Shown in pieces: positions 52,851 to 61,782 of a DNA stretch of 64,000 bases. The notes under the pieces were generated by a model that saw nothing but the letters and a program-made list of their open reading frames with translations, was not told the DNA's origin and made no database searches. The stretch is from Pseudomonas simiae (GTDB lineage: Bacteria; Pseudomonadota; Gammaproteobacteria; Pseudomonadales; Pseudomonadaceae). Position numbers and translations under genes: made by a program. The number at the start of each line of letters is the position of its first letter. Within the stretch, counting starts at the first letter, position 1. The DNA is taken from contig NZ_FOKB01000002.1 in assembly GCF_900111895.1 (NCBI RefSeq), positions 248,001 through 312,000 on the forward strand, in the 5' to 3' direction.

Positions 52851-53333
52851 TTAGTCCTGAGGTACTACGTCGCGCAGGACAAATTTCATGCCCGCGCTTT
52901 CATACAGCTGGCGGGCACGCACATTGCTCTCCAGCACCTTGAGGTCCACGTAGGGTTCGCCGCGTTGCTTGAACGTCTGGAAGCTGTGCAGCAACAAGGC
53001 TCGCCCCAGCCCTTGGCCTTGGGCGCAGGGGTGAATACAGAGGTTCTTGATAAAGGCGCTGGTCCAGCACTGGGCCACACCGAGAATGCCTTCATCGTTG
53101 CTGACCACCAGGCACAGGGTGGGATCGAACTCGGCGTCAGTGGTGAACTGGTGCCGCCAGGTGTCCAGGTTGGGAACGCGACCGCCGCCTTGATCCTGGG
53201 TCAGGCACAGCACGGCATGAATCGCTGGAGCCAAGTCGTCGCGGTAGTGATCCAGTCGCGTACCCGGCGGCCACTGAGGGGCGGGCAGGCTGTCGGTGAG
53301 GTCACGACGCAGCAGTTGGAAATAGTCGCTCAC
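52851..53333 (-). CDS. GNAT family N-acetyltransferase
   Basis: 160 residues from a GTG start. GNAT fold with the acetyl-CoA-binding core NLCIHPCAQGQGLGRALLLHSFQ (Q/R-x-x-G-x-G/A), followed by VLESNVRARQLYESAGMKF, typical of acetyltransferases. Acceptor unknown. Its GTGA start overlaps the stop of the upstream CheV-like gene by 4 nt, so the two are translationally coupled; a functional link is possible but not known. Confidence 0.88.
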   Translation of the reverse strand: MSDYFQLLRRDLTDSLPAPQWPPGTRLDHYRDDLAPAIHAVLCLTQDQGGGRVPNLDTWRHQFTTDAEFDPTLCLVVSNDEGILGVAQCWTSAFIKNLCIHPCAQGQGLGRALLLHSFQTFKQRGEPYVDLKVLESNVRARQLYESAGMKFVLRDVVPQD

Positions 53334-54232
53334 AGGCCTTTTTGTGCCACCGTTTGAGCGGCCACTACCAGGCACTTGGTCAGTTCCGGCGAGGAGAATT
53401 TGGTGAGCACCGCGTCGGCGCCGGCCAGCCGGGCTTTTTCGCTGTTCATCGCGCTGTCCAGGGACGTGTGCAGCAGCACGTAAAGGTGCTGGAAGTCCGG
53501 GGTTTCGCGCAGGGTGCGAGTCAGGGCGTAGCCGTCCATTTCCGACATCTCGATATCCGACACCACCACATTGATCTGCTCGACCGTGCCTTGCAGCTCC
53601 AGCAGCACATTGATGGCTTCCTTGGCGCTGCGTGCGGTGTGGCAGGTGAGGCCAAGGTTGCGCAGGGTGTGCACCGATTGCTGCAGGGCGACCTGACTGT
53701 CGTCCACCACCAGGATGCGTGCGTTGCCCAGTACTTCAGCTTCTTCCATGGTCAGGTCGGTTGGCGCTGCTTCGATCGGTGCCGGCGCGATGCCGTGGAT
53801 GACTTTCTCGATATCCAGTACCTGCACCAGACCGCCTTCCACTTGAGTCACCCCGGTAATGAACGCACGGTTACCGCCGGAGCCATAGGGCGGCGGGCGG
53901 ATGTCGGTGGTCAGGCAATGCACGATCTTGCTCACCGCCTGTACATGCAGGCCCTGCTTGGAGCGGCTCACGTCGGTGACGATCAGGCAGCCGCCGTCCG
54001 GGTCTGCCAAGGGCATTTCGCCCAGAGCGCGGCTCAGGTCGATCACCGCCAGCGAGTTGCCACGCAGGGTGGCGATGCCTTTGACGTGAGGGTGGGACTC
54101 CGGCAGCTTGGTCAGCGGCGGGCAAGGAATGATTTCACTGACTTTCAGCAGGTTGATCGCCATCAGCTTGCCGCTGCGCAAGGTAAAGAGCAGAAGCGAA
54201 AGTGAGTCTGCGCGGGCTTTGGTGGTAGACAT
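53330..54232 (-). CDS. CheV-like chemotaxis coupling protein (CheW plus receiver domain)
   Basis: 300 residues. N-terminal CheW-like domain (about 10-150, LLLFTLRSGKLMAINLLKVSEII) and C-terminal receiver (about 170-295, ILVVDDSQVALQQSV; phosphorylatable Asp in VVVSDIEMSEMDGYAL). It couples chemoreceptors to the CheA kinase and is tuned by phosphorylation. AGAAGG precedes the ATG. Coupled to the GNAT gene downstream. Confidence 0.93.
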   Translation of the reverse strand: MSTTKARADSLSLLLFTLRSGKLMAINLLKVSEIIPCPPLTKLPESHPHVKGIATLRGNSLAVIDLSRALGEMPLADPDGGCLIVTDVSRSKQGLHVQAVSKIVHCLTTDIRPPPYGSGGNRAFITGVTQVEGGLVQVLDIEKVIHGIAPAPIEAAPTDLTMEEAEVLGNARILVVDDSQVALQQSVHTLRNLGLTCHTARSAKEAINVLLELQGTVEQINVVVSDIEMSEMDGYALTRTLRETPDFQHLYVLLHTSLDSAMNSEKARLAGADAVLTKFSSPELTKCLVVAAQTVAQKGL

Positions 54233-54322
54233 AAAAACCTTCTGTGGATCAGGGATGACGATCTATAGAGGGTTATCGACTTGGGGAGGCCAGGCTTTAA
54301 CCGGATTTTGTATCGGGACGGG

Positions 54323-54346
54323 TGTGTGGGAGCGGGCTCCCACACA
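54323..54346. repeat. single REP-derived hairpin
   Basis: TGTGTGGGAGC, GG, GCTCCCACACA is a compact perfect hairpin of the REP type. It lies just past the end of the GhrB-like gene (stop at 54356, minus strand) and upstream of the CheV-like gene. Probably a degenerate or solo REP; it may also weaken read-through. Confidence 0.7.
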
Positions 54347-54355
54347 CGGCCTATT

Positions 54356-55330
54356 TCAGCCCTTCCACACTTGCGGATTGACCAGGTCCTGCGGGCGTTG
54401 GCCCAGCAGAGCACTGCGCAGGTTGTCCAGAGCACGGTTGGCCATGGCTTCACGGGTTTCGTGGGTGGCCGAGCCGATGTGCGGCAGAGTCACGGCATTG
54501 CTCAGTTGGAACAGCGGCGACTCGGCCAGCGGCTCCTGCTCATACACATCCAGCCCGGCACCGCGGATGGTCTGGTTTTGCAGGGCGTCGATCAGCGCCG
54601 GCTCGTCTACCACCGGGCCGCGGGAGATGTTGATCAGGATCGCGCTGGATTTCATCAAACCCATTTCGCGGGTGCTGATCAGATGACGGGTCTTGTCGCT
54701 CAACGGCACCACCAGGCACACGAAATCCGCTTCGGCCAGCAGCTCATCCAGGCTGCGAAACTGCGCGCCCAGTTCCTGCTCCAGTGCCGGCTTGCGGCTG
54801 TTGCCGCTGTACAGGATCGGCATGTTGAACCCCAGGCGCCCACGCCGGGCCACGGCTGCGCCGATGTTGCCCATGCCGACGATGCCCAGGGTCTTGCCAT
54901 GCACGTCGCAACCGAACAACGGCGCGCCGACGCTGGCTTTCCACTGGCCGGCCTTGGTCCAGGCGTCCAGTTCGGCCACCCGGCGGGCGCTGCTCATGAG
55001 CAGGGCAAAGGCCAGGTCGGCGGTGCTTTCGGTGAGCACGTCGGGGGTGTTGGTGAGCATGATCCCGCGTTCGTTGAAGTACGCCACATCGTAGTTGTCG
55101 TAGCCCACCGACACACTGGACACCACTTCCAGCTTGCTCGCGCCCTGTAACTGCTCGCGCCCCAGCTTGCGGCCCACGCCGATCAGGCCGTGGGCGTGGG
55201 GCAGGGCTTCATTGAATTGAGCGCTGATGTCGCCCAGCTTGGGGTTGGGCGCGATCACTTCGAAATCCTGTTGCAGGCGTTCGATCATTTCCGGGGTGAC
55301 GCGGCTGAAGGCGAGGACAGTCTTTTTCAT
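54356..55330 (-). CDS. 2-hydroxyacid dehydrogenase (GhrB / 2-ketogluconate reductase-like)
   Basis: 324 residues (329 if ATG 55345 is used). NAD(P)-binding GIVGMGNIGAAVARRGRLGF (about 150-169), NISRGPVVDEPALIDAL (Arg), DVYEQEPL (Glu) and LPHIGSATHETR (His). These are the glyoxylate/hydroxypyruvate or 2-ketogluconate reductase branch (GhrB/KguD). Reduces 2-keto acids to D-2-hydroxy acids; the exact substrate is uncertain. Distinct from the dehydrogenase at 5944. Neither start has a strong ribosome site. Confidence 0.88.
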   Translation of the reverse strand: MKKTVLAFSRVTPEMIERLQQDFEVIAPNPKLGDISAQFNEALPHAHGLIGVGRKLGREQLQGASKLEVVSSVSVGYDNYDVAYFNERGIMLTNTPDVLTESTADLAFALLMSSARRVAELDAWTKAGQWKASVGAPLFGCDVHGKTLGIVGMGNIGAAVARRGRLGFNMPILYSGNSRKPALEQELGAQFRSLDELLAEADFVCLVVPLSDKTRHLISTREMGLMKSSAILINISRGPVVDEPALIDALQNQTIRGAGLDVYEQEPLAESPLFQLSNAVTLPHIGSATHETREAMANRALDNLRSALLGQRPQDLVNPQVWKG

Positions 55331-55454
55331 TGCAGGCGGGCTCATCGACTACGGAAGAATGCCAAGCACGCTAACATTCCTGCCGACAATTGTCAGGGCA
55401 GCCTGAACCAAAGTGGGCACAGTCCAAAACGCGGGAGCTGTTGTTTGATAGCCC

Positions 55455-56423
55455 TCAGTTCGCCAACCGAGCGCCGCTGAGGCTGCCGCTCAATTCATAC
55501 GCCACCAACTCCGCCTGATGCGCCGCCAGAATCTCCGGCAGCGAGCCACGCAGGTATTCCACCCAGGTTTTGATCTTCGCATCCAGGTATTGGCGCGATG
55601 GGTAGATGGCGTACAGGTTCAACTCCTGGGAACGGTAGTTGGGCATTACCCGCACCAGGGTGCCGTTGCGCAGGCCTTCGATGGCCGCGTACACCGGCAA
55701 CAGGCCGACGCCCATGCCGCTGGTGATCGCGGTTTTCATCGCGTCGGCCGAGTTCACCAGGAACGGCGACGTATTGATCGCCACGCTTTCCTGGCCTTCG
55801 GGGCCGTTGAAAGTCCACTTGTCCAGTTGGATCACCGGGCTGACCAGGCGCAGGCAGGCGTGGTTGAGCAAGTCCTGTGGGCGCTGCGCGCAACCTTTGG
55901 CCTTGACGTAATCCGGCGAGGCGCACGCGATGCTGTAGGTAATGCCCAGACGCTGGGACACGAAGCCCGAGTCCGGCAGCTCGCTGGCCAGCACGATGGA
56001 CACGTCGTAGCCCTCATCGAGCAAGTCCGGCACGCGGTTGGCCAGGGTCAGGTCGAAGGTGACGTCCGGGTGGGTGCGGCGGTAACGGGCAATTGCATCG
56101 ATGACGAAATGCTGGCCGATACCGGTCATGGTGTGCACTTTCAGCTGCCCGGCCGGGCGCGCGTGGGCGTCGCTGGCTTCGGCCTCGGCTTCCTCGACGT
56201 AGGCCAGGATCTGCTCGCAGCGCAGCAGATAGCGTTTACCGGCCTCGGTCAGCGCGATGCGTCGGGTGGTACGGTTGAGCAAGCGGGTTTGCAGATGGGC
56301 CTCAAGGTTGGAGACCGCGCGCGACACGTTGGCGGTGGTGGTATCCAGTTGCACGGCGGCGGCGGTGAAGCTGCCGGCTTCGGCCACGCAACTGAAGGCG
56401 CGCATATTTTGCAAAGTGTCCAT
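55455..56423 (-). CDS. LysR family regulator, probable regulator of the divergent efflux operon
   Basis: 322 residues. N-terminal winged helix-turn-helix (MRAFSCVAEAGSFTAAAVQLDTT..., about 5-65) and a C-terminal effector-binding domain. Typical LysR size. It is divergent from the NodT-FUSC-DUF1656-HlyD operon, with about 180 bp between starts, the classical arrangement of an AaeR-type regulator with its efflux operon. The inducer may be a carboxylic acid, but this is inferred from context only. Confidence 0.9.
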   Translation of the reverse strand: MDTLQNMRAFSCVAEAGSFTAAAVQLDTTTANVSRAVSNLEAHLQTRLLNRTTRRIALTEAGKRYLLRCEQILAYVEEAEAEASDAHARPAGQLKVHTMTGIGQHFVIDAIARYRRTHPDVTFDLTLANRVPDLLDEGYDVSIVLASELPDSGFVSQRLGITYSIACASPDYVKAKGCAQRPQDLLNHACLRLVSPVIQLDKWTFNGPEGQESVAINTSPFLVNSADAMKTAITSGMGVGLLPVYAAIEGLRNGTLVRVMPNYRSQELNLYAIYPSRQYLDAKIKTWVEYLRGSLPEILAAHQAELVAYELSGSLSGARLAN

Positions 56424-56603
56424 GGAGTGTTCTCAGGGGAGATAACAAATTGTGACAGAAAGTTGCGCCGTCCAGTGATCCCTACCAACGGATTATCGCC
56501 TGAACGGTAACAAAGATTCACAGGAATGCCAGCTTATCGTCCTCCCTATCGCCCCCTAGAATTGCGCCACCTACCCCCGCATCACCTCAGGAAGTCGCTT
56601 GCC

Positions 56604-58115
56604 GTGCCGCGTCGCATCAGCAGAGAGCTGAAGACTCTCAGTGTTTGGGCCTTATCGTTAGCAATCAGCGGCTGCATCGGAACCGGAGGAATTGCCCCAC
56701 AAGGCCAGTCCCTCAACGCCAATACCCTGGCCACCGACGACGCCATCCAAAACGCTGCACAAGACGCCCACTGGCCCACCGGGCAATGGTGGCAGGCCTA
56801 CGGCGACCCGCAATTGAACCGTTGGGTCGACCTGGCCACTCAGCACAGCCCAAGCATGGCCATGGCTGCCGCGCGAGTGCGCGAGGCGCGGGCCATGGCC
56901 GGGGTCGCCGAGTCGGCCGAATCGCTGCAGATCAATAGCGACACCACCCTCAAGCGCCACAATTGGCCCAAGGATCAGTTCTATGGTCCTGGCGAACTGA
57001 GCGGTGCCAACACCTGGGACAACAATGCCAGCCTGGGCCTGAGTTACGCCCTCGACCTGTGGGGCCGCGAAAGCAATGCCACCGAGCGTGCCGTCGACCT
57101 GGCGCACATGAGCGCTGCCGAAGCGCGCCAGACCCAGCTCGAATTGCAGAACAACGTGGTGCGCGCCTATATCCAGTTGTCGTTGCATTACGCCAACCGC
57201 GATATCGTCGCAGCGACCCTGGCGCAACAGCAACAGATTCTCGACCTGGCCAACACACGCCTGAACGCCGGGATCGGCACCCACTTCGATGTCAGCCAGG
57301 CCGAAACCCCGTTGCCGGAAACCCATCGCCAACTGGACGCGTTGGACGAAGAGATCGCCCTGAGCCGTAACCAGTTGGCAGCCCTGGCGGGCAAAGGACC
57401 CGGGGAGGGCGCGCAGTTGCAGCGCCCGAGCCTGTCCCTGGCCGCGCCGTTGAAATTGCCGTCGAGCCTGCCCGCGCAATTGCTCGGCCAGCGCCCGGAC
57501 GTGGTTGCCCGCCGCTGGCAAGTTGCGGCCCAGGCCCGTGGCATCGATGTGGCCCATGCCGGTTTCTACCCCAATGTCGACCTGGTCGGCAGCCTCGGAT
57601 ACATGGCCACCGGTGGCGGCATGCTGGAATTCCTGGCGGGCAAGAAATTCAACTACAACGTGGGACCTGCGATCACCTTGCCGATCTTCGACGGCGGCCG
57701 CCTGCGTGCGGAACTGGGCGAAGCCAGCGCGGGCTATGACATCGCTGTCGCCCAGTACAACCAGACCCTGGTCAATGCCCTCAAGGGTATCAGCGACCAA
57801 TTGATCCGCCGCGAATCCATGGATAAGCAAGCCACCTTCGCCGCGCAGTCGGTGGCCTCGGCGCAGAAGACCTACGACATCGCGATGATCGCCTATCAAC
57901 GTGGCCTCACCGATTACCTGAATGTGCTGAATGCGCAGACCTTGCTGTTTCATCAGCAACAAATCGAGCAACAGGTGCAGGCCGCTCGCCTGAGCGCCCA
58001 CGCCGAACTGGTGACGGCCCTGGGCGGCGGCCTCGGCGCCGGCGACGACGCACCGCAAGATGCCAAGACCCTCCCGAGCAAGACCCCGGCGGCGCTGGCC
58101 GTGTTTGATCACTGA
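56604..58115 (+). CDS. NodT-type RND/HlyD outer-membrane efflux lipoprotein
   Basis: 503 residues from a GTG start. Lipobox LAISGC (Cys24) and two OEP repeats of the TolC/OprM type (WWQAYGDPQLNRWVDLATQHS; DLANTRLNAGIGTHFDVSQAE; VARRWQVAAQARGIDVAHAGFYPNVD). It forms the trimeric outer-membrane channel of a tripartite system. The GTG at 56604 has AGGAAG upstream; the in-frame ATG at 56526 would add a 26-residue Pro/Arg-rich leader before the signal peptide. First gene of the operon to 61373. Confidence 0.92.
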   Translation: MPRRISRELKTLSVWALSLAISGCIGTGGIAPQGQSLNANTLATDDAIQNAAQDAHWPTGQWWQAYGDPQLNRWVDLATQHSPSMAMAAARVREARAMAGVAESAESLQINSDTTLKRHNWPKDQFYGPGELSGANTWDNNASLGLSYALDLWGRESNATERAVDLAHMSAAEARQTQLELQNNVVRAYIQLSLHYANRDIVAATLAQQQQILDLANTRLNAGIGTHFDVSQAETPLPETHRQLDALDEEIALSRNQLAALAGKGPGEGAQLQRPSLSLAAPLKLPSSLPAQLLGQRPDVVARRWQVAAQARGIDVAHAGFYPNVDLVGSLGYMATGGGMLEFLAGKKFNYNVGPAITLPIFDGGRLRAELGEASAGYDIAVAQYNQTLVNALKGISDQLIRRESMDKQATFAAQSVASAQKTYDIAMIAYQRGLTDYLNVLNAQTLLFHQQQIEQQVQAARLSAHAELVTALGGGLGAGDDAPQDAKTLPSKTPAALAVFDH

Positions 58116-58125
58116 GTAGGATTCG

Positions 58126-60312
58126 ATGACTCCCTTGCCTGCACCGCTGCGCTGGCTGCATTCCCTTGAATGGCGCCGTGGTTTTTTCGACTGGGCACGC
58201 AGCGATGGCGTGACCTGGGTGTATATCTTCAAGGTGCTGGTCGCCGCGTTCCTGACGCTGTGGCTGGCCATGCGCCTGGAACTGCCGCAACCGCGCACGG
58301 CGATGATCACCGTGTTTATCGTGATGCAACCCCAGAGCGGCCAGGTGTTCGCCAAGAGCTTTTATCGCTTCCTCGGCACCCTGGCGGGGTCGGCGGTGAT
58401 GGTGTTGTTGATTGCCCTGTTTGCGCAGAACACCGAGTTATTCCTCGGCGCGCTGGCGATTTGGGTGGGCATTTGCACCGCCGGCGCGACGCGCAACCGT
58501 AACTTCCGCGCCTATGGGTTTGTGCTTGCCGGTTATACGGCGGCGATGGTTGGCCTGCCGGCCCTGGCCCATCCGGACGGCGCGTTCATGGCGGCGGTGT
58601 GGCGGGTGCTGGAAATTTCCCTGGGGATTCTGTGCTCCACGCTGGTCAGCGCCGCGATTCTGCCGCAAACCAGCAGCGCCGCCATGCGCAACGCCTTGTA
58701 CCAGCGCTTCGGCGTGTTTGCGCTGTTCGTCACCGATGGCCTGCGCGGACGCAGTCGACGTGAAGGTTTCGAGGCCAGCAACGTGCGTTTTATCGCTGAA
58801 GCGGTGGGCCTTGAAGGACTGCGCAGCGTCACGGTGTTTGAAGACCCGCACATGCGTCGGCGCAACGGCCGGCTCAGTCGCCTCAACAGCGAATTCATGA
58901 GCATCACCACGCGCTTCAATGCTTTGCATCAGTTGCTGGAGCGGTTGCGCGCGGATGAAGCGGCCCCTGTTGTCGCCGCCAGACCCGGCGTGCAAGACCT
59001 TGCCGAACTGCTCGATGGTTTCTCCGGCCGTGCGCTGACCAGCCCCGATGCGGCGCGCCTGGTCAACCAACTCAGCGCCTATAAGGACGGCCTGCCCGCC
59101 AAGGTCCGCAGCCTGCGCGCGGCTTTTCAGGAAGAGCACCCAAGTGAAGCCGAGCAGCTGGATTTCCACACCGCCTACGAGCTGCTTTACCGGTTTGTCG
59201 ATGACCTGCACAACTACGCGCAAACCCACGCTTCCCTGGCGGAACATAGCCATGAGCGCGAGCAATGGGACGAAACCTTTATCCCCAAGACCAACTGGCT
59301 GGCCTGCGCTGCCTCGGGGATTCGCGCGTCATTCATCCTGATGGTACTGGGCAGTTATTGGGTGGCCACCGCCTGGCCCAGCGGCGCGACCATGACCCTG
59401 ATCGCCGCCGCCACCGTGGGCTTGTCCGCCGCCACGCCGAACCCGAAACGCATGGCGTTCCAGATGGCTTGCGGAACGTTGATAGGGGCCCTGGTGGGCT
59501 TTGTCGAAATGTTTTTCGTGTTCCCCTGGATCGACGGCTTCCCGCTGCTGTGCGTGATGCTTGCCCCGGTGATCATCTTTGGCGCGTTCCTCGCTTCGCG
59601 CCCGCAATACGCGGGTGTTGGCGTAGGGCTGCTGATCTTTTTCAGCACCGGCTCGGTGCCGGACAACCTGACGGTCTACAACCCTTACACCTTTATCAAC
59701 GACTACATCGCCATGATCCTCGGCATGCTGGTGTGCGCGGCGGCGGGCGCGATCATTCTGCCGCCCAACAGCCGCTGGTTGTGGCGCCGCCTCGAACAGG
59801 ACCTGCGCGAGCAGGTGGTGTACGCGATCAGCGGCAAACTCAAGGGGCTGGCGTCGAGCTTTGAAAGCCGCACCCGTGATTTGCTGCACCAGGCCTATGG
59901 TCTTGCTGTTGGCCAGCCGCAAGTGCAGCGCGACCTGCTGCGCTGGATGTTCGTGGTGCTGGAGGTTGGCCACGCGATTATCGAACTGCGCAAGGAACAG
60001 GCGATGCTGCCGGTGCACCCGGCGTACGCCGAATCCCAGCCGTGGCGCCAAGCCATCCGCGTGATGGGCCGCTCGCTGGTGCGGCTGTTCCTGCAACCCA
60101 GCGCGAGCAACCTGGAGCGTGGCCTGATCGCCGTCGACCATGCGATCAGTCGTGTGCAGGCCACCGACGAACCCTTCGCCCCGCACTTCGACACCTCGGC
60201 CCTGCGCCGGGTGAAAAGCTACCTGCATTTTATCCGCACCTCGCTTTTGGACCCGCAATCGCCGTTGGCCGCTCTTAAAGGTGCCACGCAAGGAGCCACG
60301 CATGCCTCGTGA
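58126..60312 (+). CDS. FUSC family inner-membrane transporter (AaeB-like)
   Basis: 728 residues. Two blocks of membrane helices (about 25-180 and about 395-550) with a long cytoplasmic region between and after them. The repeat feature PRTAMITVFIVMQPQSGQVFAKSFYR is the FUSC/AaeB signature. The family exports aromatic carboxylic acids (p-hydroxybenzoate) or similar. Ten bases separate it from the NodT gene; it overlaps the DUF1656 gene by 11 nt. Second gene of the tripartite efflux operon. Confidence 0.92.
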   Translation: MTPLPAPLRWLHSLEWRRGFFDWARSDGVTWVYIFKVLVAAFLTLWLAMRLELPQPRTAMITVFIVMQPQSGQVFAKSFYRFLGTLAGSAVMVLLIALFAQNTELFLGALAIWVGICTAGATRNRNFRAYGFVLAGYTAAMVGLPALAHPDGAFMAAVWRVLEISLGILCSTLVSAAILPQTSSAAMRNALYQRFGVFALFVTDGLRGRSRREGFEASNVRFIAEAVGLEGLRSVTVFEDPHMRRRNGRLSRLNSEFMSITTRFNALHQLLERLRADEAAPVVAARPGVQDLAELLDGFSGRALTSPDAARLVNQLSAYKDGLPAKVRSLRAAFQEEHPSEAEQLDFHTAYELLYRFVDDLHNYAQTHASLAEHSHEREQWDETFIPKTNWLACAASGIRASFILMVLGSYWVATAWPSGATMTLIAAATVGLSAATPNPKRMAFQMACGTLIGALVGFVEMFFVFPWIDGFPLLCVMLAPVIIFGAFLASRPQYAGVGVGLLIFFSTGSVPDNLTVYNPYTFINDYIAMILGMLVCAAAGAIILPPNSRWLWRRLEQDLREQVVYAISGKLKGLASSFESRTRDLLHQAYGLAVGQPQVQRDLLRWMFVVLEVGHAIIELRKEQAMLPVHPAYAESQPWRQAIRVMGRSLVRLFLQPSASNLERGLIAVDHAISRVQATDEPFAPHFDTSALRRVKSYLHFIRTSLLDPQSPLAALKGATQGATHAS

Positions 60313-60502
60313 AATCGCCTTCCACGGCGTGTATATGCCGACCATGACCCTGATGTTCCTGATCGCAGCTGTGCTGGCCTGGGCGCTTGATCGCTGTTTG
60401 GCCGGGTTTGACCTGTACCGTTTTTTCTGGCACCCGGCGTTGCTGCGCCTGAGCCTGTTTGTTTGCCTGTTCGGCGCCCTGGCGCTGACCGTCTACCGTT
60501 GA
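60302..60502 (+). CDS. DUF1656 small membrane protein (AaeX-like)
   Basis: 66 residues with two membrane helices (about 12-30 and 44-64), of the DUF1656/AaeX type found between FUSC and HlyD genes. Its role in the efflux complex is unknown. AAGGAG precedes the ATG at 60302, inside the end of the FUSC gene. The next gene follows after 10 nt. Confidence 0.92.
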   Translation: MPREIAFHGVYMPTMTLMFLIAAVLAWALDRCLAGFDLYRFFWHPALLRLSLFVCLFGALALTVYR

Positions 60503-60512
60503 GAATCCCCCG

Positions 60513-61373
60513 ATGAAAAAGTTTTTCAGCCTGCTCGCGACCTTGCTGGTATTGGCTTTGGCGATCTGGATTGGCCGTACGCTGTGGGTGCACTACATGG
60601 AAACCCCATGGACCCGAGACGGCCGTGTGCGCGCCGATATCATCAACGTCGCGGCCGACGTCACCGGTGAGGTGGTCGACGTGCCGGTGCGTGACAACCA
60701 GTTGGTGAAGAAGGGCGACTTGCTGATGCAGATCGATCCCGAGCACTACCGCATTGCCGTCAAGCAGGCGCAATCGCTGGTGGCTTCGCGCAAAGCCACT
60801 TGGGAAATGCGCAAGGTCAACGCTCATCGGCGCGCCGATTTGGACGCCCTGGTGATCTCCAAGGAAAACCGCGACGACGCCAGCAACATCGCCGACTCAG
60901 CGCTGGCCGATTACCAACACGCGCTGGCGCAACTGGAAGCGGCCGAACTCAATTTGAAGCGCACGCAAGTGGTGGCGGCTGTTGATGGTTATGTCACCAA
61001 CCTGAATGTGCATCGCGGTGACTATGCGCGTATCGGCGAAGCCAAGATGGCCGTGGTGGATATGAACTCGTTCTGGGTCTACGGCTTCTTTGAAGAAACC
61101 AAGCTGCCCCACGTCAAGGTCGGTGACAAAGCCGATATGCAGTTGATGAGCGGCGAGACCCTGAAGGGCCACGTGGAAAGCATCTCACGTGGTATCTACG
61201 ACCGCGACAACCCCGAAAGCCGCGAGCTGATCGCCGACGTGAACCCGACCTTCAACTGGGTGCGGCTGGCCCAGCGGGTGCCGGTGCGGATTCACATCGA
61301 TGAGGTGCCGGAAGGGGTGTTGTTGGCGGCGGGGATCACCTGTACCGTGATTGTGGACCAGACACAAAACTGA
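60513..61373 (+). CDS. HlyD-family periplasmic adaptor (AaeA-like)
   Basis: 286 residues. N-terminal membrane anchor (about 5-25), then lipoyl halves (VTGEVVDVPVRDNQLVKKGDLLMQID and VVAAVDGYVTNLNVHRGDYARIG) around a helical hairpin, and a beta-barrel region. Periplasmic adaptor linking the FUSC transporter to the NodT channel. Last gene of the operon NodT-FUSC-DUF1656-HlyD; convergent with the NTF2-like gene 7 bp away. Confidence 0.92.
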   Translation: MKKFFSLLATLLVLALAIWIGRTLWVHYMETPWTRDGRVRADIINVAADVTGEVVDVPVRDNQLVKKGDLLMQIDPEHYRIAVKQAQSLVASRKATWEMRKVNAHRRADLDALVISKENRDDASNIADSALADYQHALAQLEAAELNLKRTQVVAAVDGYVTNLNVHRGDYARIGEAKMAVVDMNSFWVYGFFEETKLPHVKVGDKADMQLMSGETLKGHVESISRGIYDRDNPESRELIADVNPTFNWVRLAQRVPVRIHIDEVPEGVLLAAGITCTVIVDQTQN

Positions 61374-61380
61374 ACCGGCG

Positions 61381-61782
61381 CTAAGCCTTAATAAACGTTT
61401 CATGCAAATGGCGCCACAGCAGCGCACCACTGGCCTGCTTTTCGAACACTACCGTGGCGCGGCGATCCGTGCGGGTGCCGCTGTCGTCGAGCTGATGTTC
61501 GCGATAGGTCACCGTGGCGCCACGTGCATGCCGATCGATGCCGGTCATTTCGCTCAAGGTGATCTTCAACCCTGGACGCATGCCGCCCAAACGCGTGAAC
61601 AGGGCGTTGACCCCGGCGGCATTGACCCGTGTGCCGGTCGCCGGGGCAACCATGCTGAATTCCGGTGAGAAGCGAGCGAGCAAGGTCTGCAAGGTGCCCT
61701 CAGGCGCAACCCCGGCAAACCATTGCTCGATCTCCACGTGGGTCTGGATCACTTCTTCGAAAAAGTCGCTGTAATCAATCAT
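61381..61782 (-). CDS. NTF2-like/DUF4440-type small protein
   Basis: 133 residues, a single cone-shaped NTF2-like fold pattern: N-terminal helix WFAGV, F-S-P-E-F-S strand, and C-terminal strands RRATVVFEKQASGALLWRHLHETF. Such proteins are small-molecule binding or isomerase-like, but function cannot be assigned. It overlaps the MFS gene by 4 nt and is therefore co-transcribed with it. Long in-frame N-terminal extensions into the MFS gene are not credible. Confidence 0.82.
   Translation of the reverse strand: MIDYSDFFEEVIQTHVEIEQWFAGVAPEGTLQTLLARFSPEFSMVAPATGTRVNAAGVNALFTRLGGMRPGLKITLSEMTGIDRHARGATVTYREHQLDDSGTRTDRRATVVFEKQASGALLWRHLHETFIKA

Noticed and set aside
54323..54346. REP-like hairpin near 54.3 kb as a terminator for the GhrB-like gene
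   Set aside because: It has no T-run, and its sequence matches the REP core, so it is classed as a repeat.
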